This document shows positions 25,238 to 34,339 of a DNA stretch of 64,000 bases, one piece after another. Within the stretch, counting starts at the first letter, position 1, and every line of letters begins with the position of its first letter. A program made the translations under genes and the position numbers. Under the pieces are notes generated by a model, which had not been told where the DNA came from, did no database searches, and was given only the letters and a program-made list of their open reading frames with translations. The DNA comes from Catellatospora sp. TT07R-123 (GTDB taxonomy: Bacteria; Actinomycetota; Actinomycetes; Mycobacteriales; Micromonosporaceae), in assembly GCF_018327705.1 (NCBI RefSeq), contig NZ_BNEM01000002.1:3472001-3536000 (forward strand). Reading direction: 5' to 3'.

Positions 25238-26446
25238 TCAGGACGTCGGCGCGATGACCGACAGGAGCAGATACGCCGTGGGCACGGCGAACACGATCGA
25301 GTCGAGCCGGTCCATGATGCCGCCGTGGCCGGGCAGGATGTTGCTCATGTCCTTGATGCCGAGGTCCCGCTTGAGCAGGGACTCGGCCAGGTCGCCCAGC
25401 ACCGCCGCGATCGAGACCAGCACCCCGAACAACGCACCCCACCAGGGCGCCACGTCCAGCAGCCCCCACAGGATCGCGGCGCTGCCCGCCGCGGTCGCCA
25501 CGATCGAGCCGGCGAAGCCCTCCCAGGACTTCTTCGGGCTGATCGTCGGGGCCATCGGGTGCTTGCCGAACAGCACACCCGCCACGAACCCGCCGGTGTC
25601 GGAGAGCACCACCGCCGCCAGCGTCGCCACGATCCGCCACTTGCCGTCGGCCGGGGTGGTCAGCGGCGCCGCGAAGGCGAGCAGGAACGGGACGTACACG
25701 ATGATCAGCGCCGCGGCGCCGATGTCGCGCTGGTAGCCCGCCGGGCCGTCGCCCATCCGCCAGACCATGGTGGCCAGGACCGTGACCAGCAGGCCGATGC
25801 TGAGCGCCTCGACGCCGGAGAACCAGGCCAGCCCGATCATCGCGGCACCGCCGGCGACCAGCGGGATCAGCGGCGGCTTGGCGCCGGAGGTGGCCAGGGC
25901 GCGGGTCATCTCCCAGATGCCGAGCCCGCCCGCCGCCACCAGTACGGCCAGGAACAGCGGCTTGGCGAAGAACAGCGGGGCCAGGATGACCACGAGCAGG
26001 CCGACGGCCACGGCGATGGAGACCGGCACGTTGCGCCCGGCCCGGCCGTAGTCACGCTTGGGCTCCTCGGCGGACGCCGCGGGTGCCCCGACGGGCTCCT
26101 CCCGGCGGTGCCGGCGGCCTCCCGACAGCTCGTCCTCCCGGTCGGCCGGTTCGTAGTCACGGCCGGCGTAACGGAAGTCGGGGTCGGCGGAGTAGTAGCC
26201 CTGGTCCGGGGAACCCTGGCCGTGTTCGCCGGAGCCGTGGCCCCGCTCACCGGAGCCGAAGTCACGGTCCGGCGAGCCGTAGTCGCGGTCGCCGGAGCCG
26301 TAGTCGCGGTCCGGCGAGCCGTAGTCGCGGTCGGCAGGGCCGTGGCCGTCGGAGGAGGCGGTATACGCGTCGGGCGCGGCATCGTAGGGGCGCCGCGCCC
26401 GGGTGGCGTCGGACCGGCGAGGGTCCGGGTCGTAGGAGTGGCTCAT
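25238..26446 (-). CDS. cdsA: Phosphatidate cytidylyltransferase with long hydrophilic N-terminus
   Basis: 402 residues. It forms CDP-diacylglycerol from phosphatidate and CTP in the membrane. The C-terminal signature is intact: SDTGGF, then PTISPKKSWEGF and GDLAESLLKRDLGIKDMSNI with PGHGGIMDRLDS. About eight helices span residues 135-400. The first ~130 residues are charged and repetitive (DRDYGS-type units repeated around residues 35-75) with no counterpart in the enzyme core. It overlaps frr by one base pair set (TGATG), so the frr-cdsA transcript is coupled. Confidence 0.96.
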   Translation of the reverse strand: MSHSYDPDPRRSDATRARRPYDAAPDAYTASSDGHGPADRDYGSPDRDYGSGDRDYGSPDRDFGSGERGHGSGEHGQGSPDQGYYSADPDFRYAGRDYEPADREDELSGGRRHRREEPVGAPAASAEEPKRDYGRAGRNVPVSIAVAVGLLVVILAPLFFAKPLFLAVLVAAGGLGIWEMTRALATSGAKPPLIPLVAGGAAMIGLAWFSGVEALSIGLLVTVLATMVWRMGDGPAGYQRDIGAAALIIVYVPFLLAFAAPLTTPADGKWRIVATLAAVVLSDTGGFVAGVLFGKHPMAPTISPKKSWEGFAGSIVATAAGSAAILWGLLDVAPWWGALFGVLVSIAAVLGDLAESLLKRDLGIKDMSNILPGHGGIMDRLDSIVFAVPTAYLLLSVIAPTS

Positions 26447-27003
26447 CAGACTTCGAGCAGCTCGGCTTCCTTGTGCTTGATGAGCTCGTCGATGTGCGCC
26501 ACGTACTTGGCGGTCAGGTCGTCGAGCTCCTTCTCCGCGCGGCGCCCGTCGTCCTCGCCCGCCTCGCCGTCCTTGACGATGCGGTCGAGCTCCTCCTTGG
26601 CCTTGCGGCGCACGTTGCGGATGGCGACCTTCGCGTCCTCGCCCTTGCTCCGCGCGATCTTGGTCATGTCGCGGCGGCGCTCCTCGGTCATCGGCGGGAC
26701 CATGATCCGCAGCTGGGTGCCCTCGTTACCGGGGTTCACCCCCAGGTCGGAGTCACGGATCGCCCGCTCCATGGCGCCGATCTGCGAGGTGTCGTACGGC
26801 TTGATGATCACCATGCGCGGCTCCGGCACGCCGATCGAAGCCATCTGCGGCAGCGGCGTGGGCGTGCCGTAGTAGTCGATCACGATCTTGGAGAACATCG
26901 CCGCGTTGGCCCGGCCGGTCCGGATCGCCGCGAACTCCTCCTTGGCGTGGTCGACCGCCCGGTCCATCTTCTCCTCGGCCTCAAGGAGCGTGTCGTCGAT
27001 CAC
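26446..27003 (-). CDS. frr: Ribosome recycling factor
   Basis: 185 residues, standard length. With EF-G it splits post-termination ribosomes. The N-terminal helix [28 protein letters not shown] and the C-terminal [22 protein letters not shown] segment are diagnostic. It lies in the pyrH-frr-cdsA order universal in actinobacteria, after a 172-bp gap below pyrH. Confidence 0.97.
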   Translation of the reverse strand: MIDDTLLEAEEKMDRAVDHAKEEFAAIRTGRANAAMFSKIVIDYYGTPTPLPQMASIGVPEPRMVIIKPYDTSQIGAMERAIRDSDLGVNPGNEGTQLRIMVPPMTEERRRDMTKIARSKGEDAKVAIRNVRRKAKEELDRIVKDGEAGEDDGRRAEKELDDLTAKYVAHIDELIKHKEAELLEV

Positions 27004-27175
27004 GGGCTTCTCCGTCTCGTCTCGGTGCTCTGTCTTCGATCATCCGCCTGCCGGCGGCGTAACGTTCATTCAGCGGCGCAACCCGCCGTTACCGGGCACG
27101 TCGTCGCGCGGCCATAGGGTACCGCCCGCACCCGGAAGGCGTGCGGAAGGTCGGCCCCGCGCGGGGCCGGCCGGC

Positions 27176-27895
27176 CTAGTCCGCCGTGATCAGGGTACCG
27201 ATCTTGTCCCCCGCGACCGCGCGCACGATCGTGTCGTCGCCCTCCGCGCCGAACACGAGCATCGGCAGCCCGTTGTCGTGGCACAGGCTGAACGCCGCGG
27301 CGTCGGCGACCCGCAGGTTCTGCCGCAGCACCTCGGCGAAGGTGACCGTGTCGAGCTTGACCGCCCCGGGGTCGGTGCGCGGGTCGGCGGTGTAGACCCC
27401 GTCCACCCCGTTCTTGCTCAGCAGCACCACGTCGGCACGGATCTCCAGCGCGCGCTGCGCCGAGACGGTGTCGGTGGTGAAGTACGGCATGCCGGCGCCC
27501 GCGCCGAAGATGACCACGCGGCCCTTCTCCAGGTGCCGGATCGCCCGCAGCGGGATGTACTGCTCGGCCACCTGGGCCATGGTGATCGCGGTCTGCACCC
27601 GCGTCTCGATGCCTTCCTTCTCCAGGAAGTCCTGCAGGGCCAGGCAGTTCATGACCGTGCCGAGCATGCCCATGTAGTCCGCGCGGGCCCGGTCCATGCC
27701 GCGCCGCTGCAACTCGGCGCCGCGGAAGAAGTTGCCGCCGCCGACCACCACGGCGACCTGGATGCCGCGGCGGACCACCACCGCGATCTGGCGGGCGATC
27801 CCGGCCACGACGTCAGGATCGACGCCGACCTCGCCTCCGCCGAAGACCTCGCCCGAAAGCTTCAGCACCACCCGGTTGAACTGGTGACCCGACAT
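27176..27895 (-). CDS. pyrH: UMP kinase
   Basis: 239 residues. It phosphorylates UMP to UDP with [17 protein letters not shown] opens the amino-acid-kinase fold; [13 protein letters not shown] and GNPYF-type [13 protein letters not shown] follow. It is 135 bp below tsf with a hairpin in between, so it may have its own promoter. The gap to frr (27004-27175) holds a GC-rich imperfect hairpin near 27145 but no gene. Confidence 0.97.
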   Translation of the reverse strand: MSGHQFNRVVLKLSGEVFGGGEVGVDPDVVAGIARQIAVVVRRGIQVAVVVGGGNFFRGAELQRRGMDRARADYMGMLGTVMNCLALQDFLEKEGIETRVQTAITMAQVAEQYIPLRAIRHLEKGRVVIFGAGAGMPYFTTDTVSAQRALEIRADVVLLSKNGVDGVYTADPRTDPGAVKLDTVTFAEVLRQNLRVADAAAFSLCHDNGLPMLVFGAEGDDTIVRAVAGDKIGTLITAD

Positions 27896-27945
27896 CAGCG
27901 CCCCTTCTGCTGCGGTCGCCTGCCCGCTACCGGCAGACGATATGG

Positions 27946-27984
27946 CACGGGGAGGTCGTGGCGGACACCAGCAACCTCCCCGTG
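27946..27984 (-). terminator. Hairpin between tsf and pyrH
   Basis: CACGGGGAGGT and ACCTCCCCGTG form a perfect 11-bp stem with a 17-base loop, 46 bp past the tsf stop codon. Confidence 0.6.
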
Positions 27985-28030
27985 TTCGTGCGTTTCACCC
28001 CAGGCGGGCACGAGGCCCGCCGCGGCGAGA

Positions 28031-28858
28031 TCAGGCCTGGCCGACCTCGAACCGCTCGAAGCGGGTGACCTCGATGCCGGCCTCGGCCAGCACCTGCTTG
28101 ACGGTCTTCTTCTGGTCGGTCACCGACGACTGCTCGACCAGGACGAAGTCCTTGAAGAACGAGTTCACGCGGCCCTCGATGATCTTGGGCAGGGCCGCGG
28201 CCGGCTTGCCCTCCTCGATCGCGGTCTGCTCGGCGATGCGGCGCTCCGACTCGACGACCTCCGCGGGCACCTGCTCGCGGGTGAGGAACTTCGGCCGCAT
28301 GGCCGCGATCTGCATCGCGACGGCGCGGGCGTCGGCCTCGGCGGCCTCGTCGTTCTTGCCGGCGTACTGCACGGCCACACCCACCTGCGGGGGCAGGTCG
28401 GCGCTCTTGCGGTGCAGGTAGACGGCGATGTCGCCGTCGAGCACCGCGAAGCGGCCGATCGCCAGCTTCTCACCGATCTTGGCGGACTGCTCCTGGATCA
28501 GGTCGGCCACCGTCTGGTTGTCGAGCTTGGTCGCGAGCAGCGCGTCCAGGTCGGCCGGCTTGGCGGCGGCGATGTGCGCCACCAGCTGCTCGGCCAGCGC
28601 GACGAACGCGTCGTTCTTGGCGACGAAGTCGGTCTCGCAGTTCAGCTCCAGCAGCGCGCTGCCCGAGTGGGCGACCAGGCCGTTGGCGGTCGAGCGACCG
28701 GCACGCTTGCCGACATCCTTGGCGCCCTTGACGCGCAGGATCTCGACGGCCTTGTCGAAGTCGCCCTCGGCCTCCTCGAGCGCCTTCTTGCAGTCCATCA
28801 TGCCGGAGCCGGTGAGCTCACGGAGCCGCTTGACGTCTGCGGCGGAGATAGTGGACAT
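28031..28858 (-). CDS. tsf: Elongation factor Ts
   Basis: 275 residues. It is the nucleotide exchange factor for EF-Tu. The N-terminal UBA-like domain ([22 protein letters not shown]) and the core [15 protein letters not shown] are present. ATG 28858 is chosen over the upstream in-frame start because GAGGGA precedes it and [10 protein letters not shown] is the family N-terminus. It follows rpsB after a hairpin that may lower tsf expression relative to S2. Confidence 0.97.
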   Translation of the reverse strand: MSTISAADVKRLRELTGSGMMDCKKALEEAEGDFDKAVEILRVKGAKDVGKRAGRSTANGLVAHSGSALLELNCETDFVAKNDAFVALAEQLVAHIAAAKPADLDALLATKLDNQTVADLIQEQSAKIGEKLAIGRFAVLDGDIAVYLHRKSADLPPQVGVAVQYAGKNDEAAEADARAVAMQIAAMRPKFLTREQVPAEVVESERRIAEQTAIEEGKPAAALPKIIEGRVNSFFKDFVLVEQSSVTDQKKTVKQVLAEAGIEVTRFERFEVGQA

Positions 28859-28894
28859 CAGTTCCCTCTTTGGTAGAAGACTTCGCAAGTCGTA

Positions 28895-28929
28895 CCACGC
28901 GGTGCGGGCTGCTCACCCGCACCGCGTGG
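28895..28929 (-). terminator. Intercistronic hairpin between rpsB and tsf
   Basis: CCACGCGGTGCGGG and CCCGCACCGCGTGG form a perfect 14-bp stem with a 7-base loop starting 8 bp past the rpsB stop. The tsf ribosome-binding site is 30 bp further on, so partial termination or mRNA processing is likely. Confidence 0.65.
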
Positions 28930-28936
28930 CAGCGGG

Positions 28937-29791
28937 TCACTCAGCGGCGGTCGCGGCGGGGGCGGCGTCGGCGGCCTCGGCGGGGGCGGCCTCGGCCGGC
29001 TTGTCACCGGTCAGCAGCTCCTGCTCCCACTCGGCCAGCGGCTCGTCGGCCGCGACGGTGCCGGGCTCCGGCTTCACGTCGGCGCCGCCACGGGAGGCCT
29101 TGCCCGAGCGGGCGATCAGACCGTCGGCCACCGCGGTCGCGATGACCTTGGTCAGCAGCTCGGCCGAGCGGATCGCGTCGTCGTTGCCCGGGATCGGGAA
29201 GTCGACCTCGTCCGGGTCGCAGTTGGTGTCCAGGATCGCGATCACCGGGATGCCCAGCTTGCGGGCCTCGTCGACGGCGATGTGCTCCTTCTTGGTGTCG
29301 ACGATCCAGACCGCGGACGGCAGCTTCTGCATGTCCCGCAGACCACCGAGGGTCTTGGTGAGCTTGGTCTTCTCCCGCGACAGCTGCAGGGTCTCCTTCT
29401 TGGTGTACCCCGCGGCGGTGCCGGTCAGGTCGATCGACTCCAGCTCCTTCATCCGCTGCAGCCGCTTGTACACCGTCTGGAAGTTGGTGAGCATGCCACC
29501 CAGCCAGCGGTGGTTCACGTACGGCATGCCCACGCGCGCGGCCTGCTCGGCCACGGCCTCCTGGGCCTGCTTCTTCGTGCCGACGAACAGCACGGTGCCG
29601 CCCTCGGCGACGGTGTTGCGGACGAAGCTGTACGCCTTCTCGATGTAGTCGAGGGTCTGGCGCAGGTCGATGATGTAGATGCCGTTGCGCTCGGTGAAGA
29701 TGAAGCGCTTCATCTTCGGGTTCCAGCGACGGGTCTGGTGCCCGAAGTGAACGCCGCTTTCGAGCAGCTGGCGCATGCTGACAACAGCCAT
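28937..29791 (-). CDS. rpsB: 30S ribosomal protein S2
   Basis: 284 residues, with the S2 core ([44 protein letters not shown]) plus an acidic Ala-rich tail of about 45 residues, common in actinobacteria. The 239-bp upstream region (29792-30030) contains GC-rich symmetrical stretches that may form an S2 leader, but no recognised riboswitch. It heads the rpsB-tsf unit. Confidence 0.97.
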   Translation of the reverse strand: MAVVSMRQLLESGVHFGHQTRRWNPKMKRFIFTERNGIYIIDLRQTLDYIEKAYSFVRNTVAEGGTVLFVGTKKQAQEAVAEQAARVGMPYVNHRWLGGMLTNFQTVYKRLQRMKELESIDLTGTAAGYTKKETLQLSREKTKLTKTLGGLRDMQKLPSAVWIVDTKKEHIAVDEARKLGIPVIAILDTNCDPDEVDFPIPGNDDAIRSAELLTKVIATAVADGLIARSGKASRGGADVKPEPGTVAADEPLAEWEQELLTGDKPAEAAPAEAADAAPAATAAE

Positions 29792-30030
29792 GTGTCTGCC
29801 TGTCTCTCGGCACGGGCGAAGGCCCGTGCGATCCCTGGTTGTGCCGGCGGCCGGCGGCCGCCGCCTGGCGCCCGGTCGTCGGCCAGGATGGAACCCACCA
29901 CGGGGACCAGGGAGGCCGACGCCCTACCTGTGACAGGCGGGAGGGCGCGCGAAGTCGACCACCGAGGTGGTCGCGGTTATCAAGTGTACGCGGTGCCCCG
30001 GGTCACTCTCCCCCGGGACACCGCCCGCGG

Positions 30031-30882
30031 CTAGGCCGCCGACGCGGCGGCCATCATGAGGGCCGCGCCGATGACCAGGTAGACCAGCGGCGTACGCAGC
30101 CAGACCCGGGGGCCCTGGAACTGGACCGCGGTCGCCGCGCCGGTGGTCACCGCGTACAGGCCGAGGGCCAGGAACGGGAAGGCCACCATCGCCAGCAGCG
30201 GCGCGAGCGCCTTGCCGGCTTCGAGCGCGAACAGCCCGGCCAGCAGCGGACGCAGCATCATCAGCTCGCCGAGACCGGCGAAGATGCCGAAAGCCGCCGC
30301 CAGCGCCGGGCGCTTGCTGCGGTAGACGCCGTCGGACTCGGCCACCGAGCGCCGCACCGCGGCGGCGTCGACGGTCTCCGTACGCTGCCGCAGCGGCTCC
30401 GGCTCCGGGTAGACCTGCCCGCCCATCGGCGGACCCGGCATCGGCGAGCCGGGCATCGCGCTGCCGGGCACCGGACCGGGCAGCGGCGGCAGCGGCTCGC
30501 CCGACCGCTGGCCGCGGGGGGCGAAGTCGGGATCCACCGGAATCGGGAAGCGGTCCTGGCCGCGAGCTTCGCGGTCCTGACCGCGGTCCCGCTCCCGGTC
30601 CCGCTCGCGCCCGCGCGGGCGCTCGGCCCCACGCTCGGCACTGCCACGCTCGGCACCGCCACGCTCGGCACCTCGTTCGGCGCCGCGCTCGCTCAGCTCG
30701 GCCAGCGACGCGTAGCGGGAGTCACCCGACCGGGGTGCGGGCACCCGGGCGTCGCCGTCGAGGTCGAAGTCGAAGCCGTACTGGTCGGCTCCCCGCCGCT
30801 CGTCGCGGCCGCCGCGGTCGTCCCGGCCGCCGCGCGGCTCGCGGAAGGAACTCCAGTCGGCGAAATCGTCACGTCCGTCCAC
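30031..30882 (-). CDS. Hypothetical membrane protein with disordered Arg/Glu-rich N-terminus
   Basis: 283 residues, family not recognised. Residues 1-170 are charged and repetitive: GRDD-type segments, then an ERGAERG series and RERDRERDRGQDRE, and a Gly/Pro/Met stretch. Three or four helices follow in the last 100 residues (PALAAAFGIFAGLGELMML, then LLAMVAFPFLALGLYAV and LVYLVIGAALMMAAASAA). GTG 30882 is taken as the start because upstream codons in the longer frame fall in the shared leader element. It runs toward rpsB's leader with 239 bp between. Function unknown. Confidence 0.68.
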   Translation of the reverse strand: MDGRDDFADWSSFREPRGGRDDRGGRDERRGADQYGFDFDLDGDARVPAPRSGDSRYASLAELSERGAERGAERGGAERGSAERGAERPRGRERDRERDRGQDREARGQDRFPIPVDPDFAPRGQRSGEPLPPLPGPVPGSAMPGSPMPGPPMGGQVYPEPEPLRQRTETVDAAAVRRSVAESDGVYRSKRPALAAAFGIFAGLGELMMLRPLLAGLFALEAGKALAPLLAMVAFPFLALGLYAVTTGAATAVQFQGPRVWLRTPLVYLVIGAALMMAAASAA

Positions 30883-31057
30883 GGGCGCAAACCGTAGAGG
30901 AGAACTCGCGTCAGCGCCAATGCACAGCGGCCTTGAAAGATCAATCACACCGACAGGCAGAGTTCTTCCGCCGGTTCCATCGGCCGGTCGGTTCGGACGT
31001 CGCGGACCGTTCCGCCGTCCGGTGTCGCGGGCCGCGTCGACGCGCGACACCGGCCGC

Positions 31058-31115
31058 GCGGTAGCAGACCGCGAGCATGATCGGGCGGTCGTCCCCAACC
31101 GGCCCGGTGTCCACA
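31058..31115 (+). promoter_or_regulatory. Shared leader element, copy upstream of yraN
   Basis: Contains the exact 20-bp core GATCGGGCGGTCGTCCCCAA starting 91 bp before the yraN ATG, within a 58-bp stretch that matches the element upstream of the M23 gene at about 46 positions. A GACCGC...GCGGTC inverted repeat overlaps the core. Role unknown; a common promoter or operator is the simplest reading. Confidence 0.5.
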
Positions 31116-31169
31116 ACGCTCGCCGTGACCCGGGTGCGGCGGCCGCCGCCCGGCCGCAGGGTTCCGGGC

Positions 31170-31529
31170 ATGACGAAGGTGAGGCAGGCGCTCGGCGCCT
31201 GGGGCGAGCGGCTCGCGGCCGCACACCTGGTGGCGGCGGGCATGGTGGTGCTCGACCGCAACTGGCGCGGCGCGGGCGGCGAGATCGACATCATCGCCCG
31301 CGACGGTGACGCGGTGGTGTTCTGCGAGGTCAAGACCAGGCGCGGCACCGTGTACGGCACACCCGCCGAGGCGGTCGGCTGGGCGAAGGTCCGCAAGGTG
31401 CGGCACCTGGCCACGCAGTGGCTCGCCGTCAGCGGCGTACGCCCGTCGGAGGTGCGGTTCGACGTGGTCAGCGTGCGCGCCCAGCGCGACGCCGACCCGG
31501 TCGTCGACCACATCCGCGGCGCGTTCTGA
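31170..31529 (+). CDS. YraN/UPF0102 family protein (predicted endonuclease-like fold)
   Basis: 119 residues. LGAWGERLAAAHLVAAGM opens the fold, and the Holliday-junction-resolvase-like core is GGEIDIIARDGDAVVFCEVKTR, containing the D-(x)n-E-x-K triad. ATG 31170 is chosen because the upstream 31 residues lie in the leader element. It is the first gene of yraN-comM-dprA, an order conserved in bacteria and linked to DNA uptake and processing. Biochemical function is not established for the family. Confidence 0.9.
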   Translation: MTKVRQALGAWGERLAAAHLVAAGMVVLDRNWRGAGGEIDIIARDGDAVVFCEVKTRRGTVYGTPAEAVGWAKVRKVRHLATQWLAVSGVRPSEVRFDVVSVRAQRDADPVVDHIRGAF

Positions 31530-31609
31530 GGCGGGCGCATGAGCTTGCGAATCAAGAGGCACCGCGCGACCGAGCCTCATGCGGAAACGCCGCGAAGCGG
31601 GGTTTCGGC

Positions 31610-33132
31610 ATGAGCTACGCGAGGGTGCGCTGCGCCGGGCTGCTCGGCGTCACCGGGGAACTGGTGGAGATCGAGGCGATGCTCGCCGACGGCCTGCCCG
31701 GCATCACCGTCACCGGGCTGCCCGACTCCGCGCTGAACGAGGCCCGCGAGCGGGTCCGCGCCGCGATCGCCAACTCCGGTGAGACCTGGCCGATGCGGCG
31801 GATCACCGTCAACCTGTACCCGGCGGACCTGCCGAAACGCGGATCGAGCTTCGATCTCGGCATCGCACTGGCGATCCTCGGCGGCACCGGGACGCTGCCG
31901 CTGGCGGCCCTGGACGGCGTGCTCGTGCTGGGCGAGCTGGGCCTGGACGGGCAGGTGCGGCCGGTGCGCGGGGTGCTGCCCATGGTCGCGGCCGCCGCAC
32001 GCGCGGGCGCGGTGGAAGCGGTGGTCCCGGCGGCGAACGCGGCGGAGGCCGCGCTGGTCCCGGGCATCCGGGTGTACGCCGCGAGCAGCCTGGCCGCCGT
32101 GACCGCCCACATCCGGGGCATCACCGGGCTGCCGGACCCGCCGCCGGTGCCCCCGCCGCCGGTCGCCGGCGAACTCGACCTGTCCGACGTGGCCGGTCAG
32201 GACCTCGGGCGGTACGCGGTCGAGGTCGCCGCCGCGGGCGGCCACCACATGGCGCTGTTCGGCGCGCCCGGCGCGGGCAAGACGATGCTGGCGCAGCGGC
32301 TGCCGTCGCTGCTGCCGGGCCTGGACGACGAGGCGGCGCTGGAGGTGACCGCGCTGCACTCGATCGCCGGGGTGCTCGCGCCCGGGGCGCCGCTGGTGCG
32401 GCGGCCGCCGTTCCGGGCACCGCACCACACCGCCTCGGTGGCGGCGCTGGTCGGCGGCGGCAGCGGGCTGCCCCGGCCGGGCGCGCTGTCGCTGGCCCAC
32501 CGGGCGTGCTGTTCCTGGACGAGGCGCCCGAATATTCGCGCCACGCCCTGGACACGCTGCGGCAGCCGCTGGAGGACGGGATCGTCACGCTGAGCCGGTC
32601 CCGGGGCGTCGTGGTGTATCCGGCGCGCGTGCAGCTGGTGCTCGCCGCCAACCCGTGCCCGTGCGCCCGCCCCGCCGGGGACGTCGCCTGCGGCTGCACC
32701 CCGCACGTCAAGCGCCGCTACCGGGGGCGCATCTCGGGGCCGCTGCTGGACCGGATCGACATCCAGCTGGAACTGCTGCCACTCAAGGCCGCGCACCTGT
32801 TCACCGATACCGCGTCGCGCGAGCCGTCGCGCGTGGTCGCCGCCCGGGTCGCCGCGGCGCGCGGGGCGGCGGTCGCGCGCTGGGCCGGGGAGCTGGAGGT
32901 GCGCACCAACGCCGAGGTGCCGGGCACGGTGCTGCGGCGGCGGCGCTGGAAGCTGCCGGACCCGGTCACCGCCGGCCTGCGGGTGCGGCTGGACCGGGGC
33001 GAGCTGTCCGCCCGCGGCTTCGACCGCGTGCTGCGGATGGCCTGGACCGTGGCGGATCTGTCCGGGTTGGAGCGGCCCGGCGAAGCGGAACTCAACATCG
33101 CGCTCGAACTACGCAGAGGGAGCTGGCAGTGA
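31610..33132 (+). pseudogene. comM: YifB/ComM-family Mg-chelatase-like AAA ATPase, interrupted by a -1 frameshift
   Basis: The reading frame from ATG 31610 encodes the N-terminal Lon-like domain and Walker A (GAPGAGKTMLAQ), then loses the expected sequence after ALSLAHR. The missing continuation, LFLDEAPEYSRHALDTLRQP (Walker B) and the Cys cluster CPCARPAGDVACGC, is in the next frame through 33132. The break is at CCGGGCG (32501-32507), where one extra G would restore HRGVLFLDE. Total length (1523 bases) is one short of a normal 508-codon gene. ComM family members are helicases helping integrate transformed DNA. The remainder shows no decay, so a very recent mutation or a sequencing error in a G-run is likely. 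Confidence 0.88.
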
Positions 33133-34328
33133 CGACGACCGAAGGCGCCGCGGGCGCCGACGAGCAGCAGGTGCGCGACGCGCGGCTGGTGCTGGGCTGG
33201 CTGGTGGAACCGGGCAGCAAGCAGCTGTACGAGCTGGTGCGGGCGCACGGCCCGGTGGAGGCGCTGGCGCGCCTGACCGCCGGGGCCGCCACCGGGGCGC
33301 TGGCCGAGGCGGCGGCGGTCCGGCTGAACGGGCGCGACCCGGCCCGGCTGGCGCAGGCCCTGTGGGAGCGCGGGGCGCGGCTGGGGGTGCGGATCGTGAC
33401 CCCGGAGTCGGCGCAGTGGCCCGAGCAGCTCGACGACCTGCGCCACATCAGCGTCGAGGGGCGCGACACCATCGACCGGGACACGTACCCGCCGCAGTGC
33501 CTGTGGGTGCGCGGCCCGCACGACCTGCGGGAGGCCGGGGCCCGCGCGGTGTCGCTCGTCGGTTCCCGCAGCAGCACCGTGTACGGCGCGCACGTGGGCG
33601 CAGAGCTGGGCTACGGGCTGGCCGACCGGGGCTGGACCGTGGTCTCCGGCGGCGCCTACGGCATCGACGCGGTGGTGCACCGGGCCGCGCTGGCGGCGGG
33701 CGGGCTGACGGTGTCGGTGCTGGCGTGCGGGGTCGACCGGCCGTACCCGCTGAGCAACAGCGCGCTGTTCGAGCAGATCGCCGAGGAGGGCCTGCTGGTC
33801 AGCGAGTGGCCGCCGGGCACCGCCCCGTTCAAGGTGCGGTTCCTGGTGCGCAACCGGGTCATCGCGGCCCTGTCGCGCGGCACCGTGCTGGTCGAGGCGG
33901 CCGCGCGCAGCGGCGCCCGGCAGACGCTGCGGCGGGCCCGGCAGCTCGGCCGCGCCGCGATGGCCGTGCCCGGCCCGGTCACCTCGGAGAACTCGGTCGG
34001 CTGCCATGAGGAGCTGCGCCGCGAACCGCACGAGCCGGTGCGCGCGGTGGCCTCGGTCGGCCACGTGCTGGAGGAGGTCGGCGGGGTGGGCGACCTGGCG
34101 CCGGTGCCGCGCGGGCGCGAGCAGGCCCTCGACGCGCTCGACCCGGTCGAGCGGCAGCTCGTGGACGCGGTGCCGCGCCGGGGCGCCGCCGCGGCCGGTC
34201 AGATCGCGTACGAGGCCGGGGTGCCGCTGCGCGAGGCGCTGGCGAAGCTGCCGTCGCTGGCCCTGCGCGGACACGTGCGCGAGCAGGCGGGCGGTTTCGT
34301 CCGTGCCCGGAACGGGGCCGGGTCGTAG
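33129..34328 (+). CDS. dprA: DNA-processing protein DprA
   Basis: 399 residues. The extended Rossmann domain carries VSLVGSRSSTVYGAHVGAELGYGLADRG, the SGGAYGIDAVVHRAAL motif and ACGVDRPYP, ending in RNRVIAALS. A winged-helix-like C-terminus (DPVERQLVDAVPRRGAAAAGQIA) follows. DprA binds single-stranded DNA and loads RecA. The GTG start overlaps the comM stop as GTGA and has GGGAG upstream. Translational coupling to comM is possible; the comM frameshift would move the upstream stop. Confidence 0.95.
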   Translation: MTTTEGAAGADEQQVRDARLVLGWLVEPGSKQLYELVRAHGPVEALARLTAGAATGALAEAAAVRLNGRDPARLAQALWERGARLGVRIVTPESAQWPEQLDDLRHISVEGRDTIDRDTYPPQCLWVRGPHDLREAGARAVSLVGSRSSTVYGAHVGAELGYGLADRGWTVVSGGAYGIDAVVHRAALAAGGLTVSVLACGVDRPYPLSNSALFEQIAEEGLLVSEWPPGTAPFKVRFLVRNRVIAALSRGTVLVEAAARSGARQTLRRARQLGRAAMAVPGPVTSENSVGCHEELRREPHEPVRAVASVGHVLEEVGGVGDLAPVPRGREQALDALDPVERQLVDAVPRRGAAAAGQIAYEAGVPLREALAKLPSLALRGHVREQAGGFVRARNGAGS

Positions 34329-34339
34329 ACTCCGGCTAC

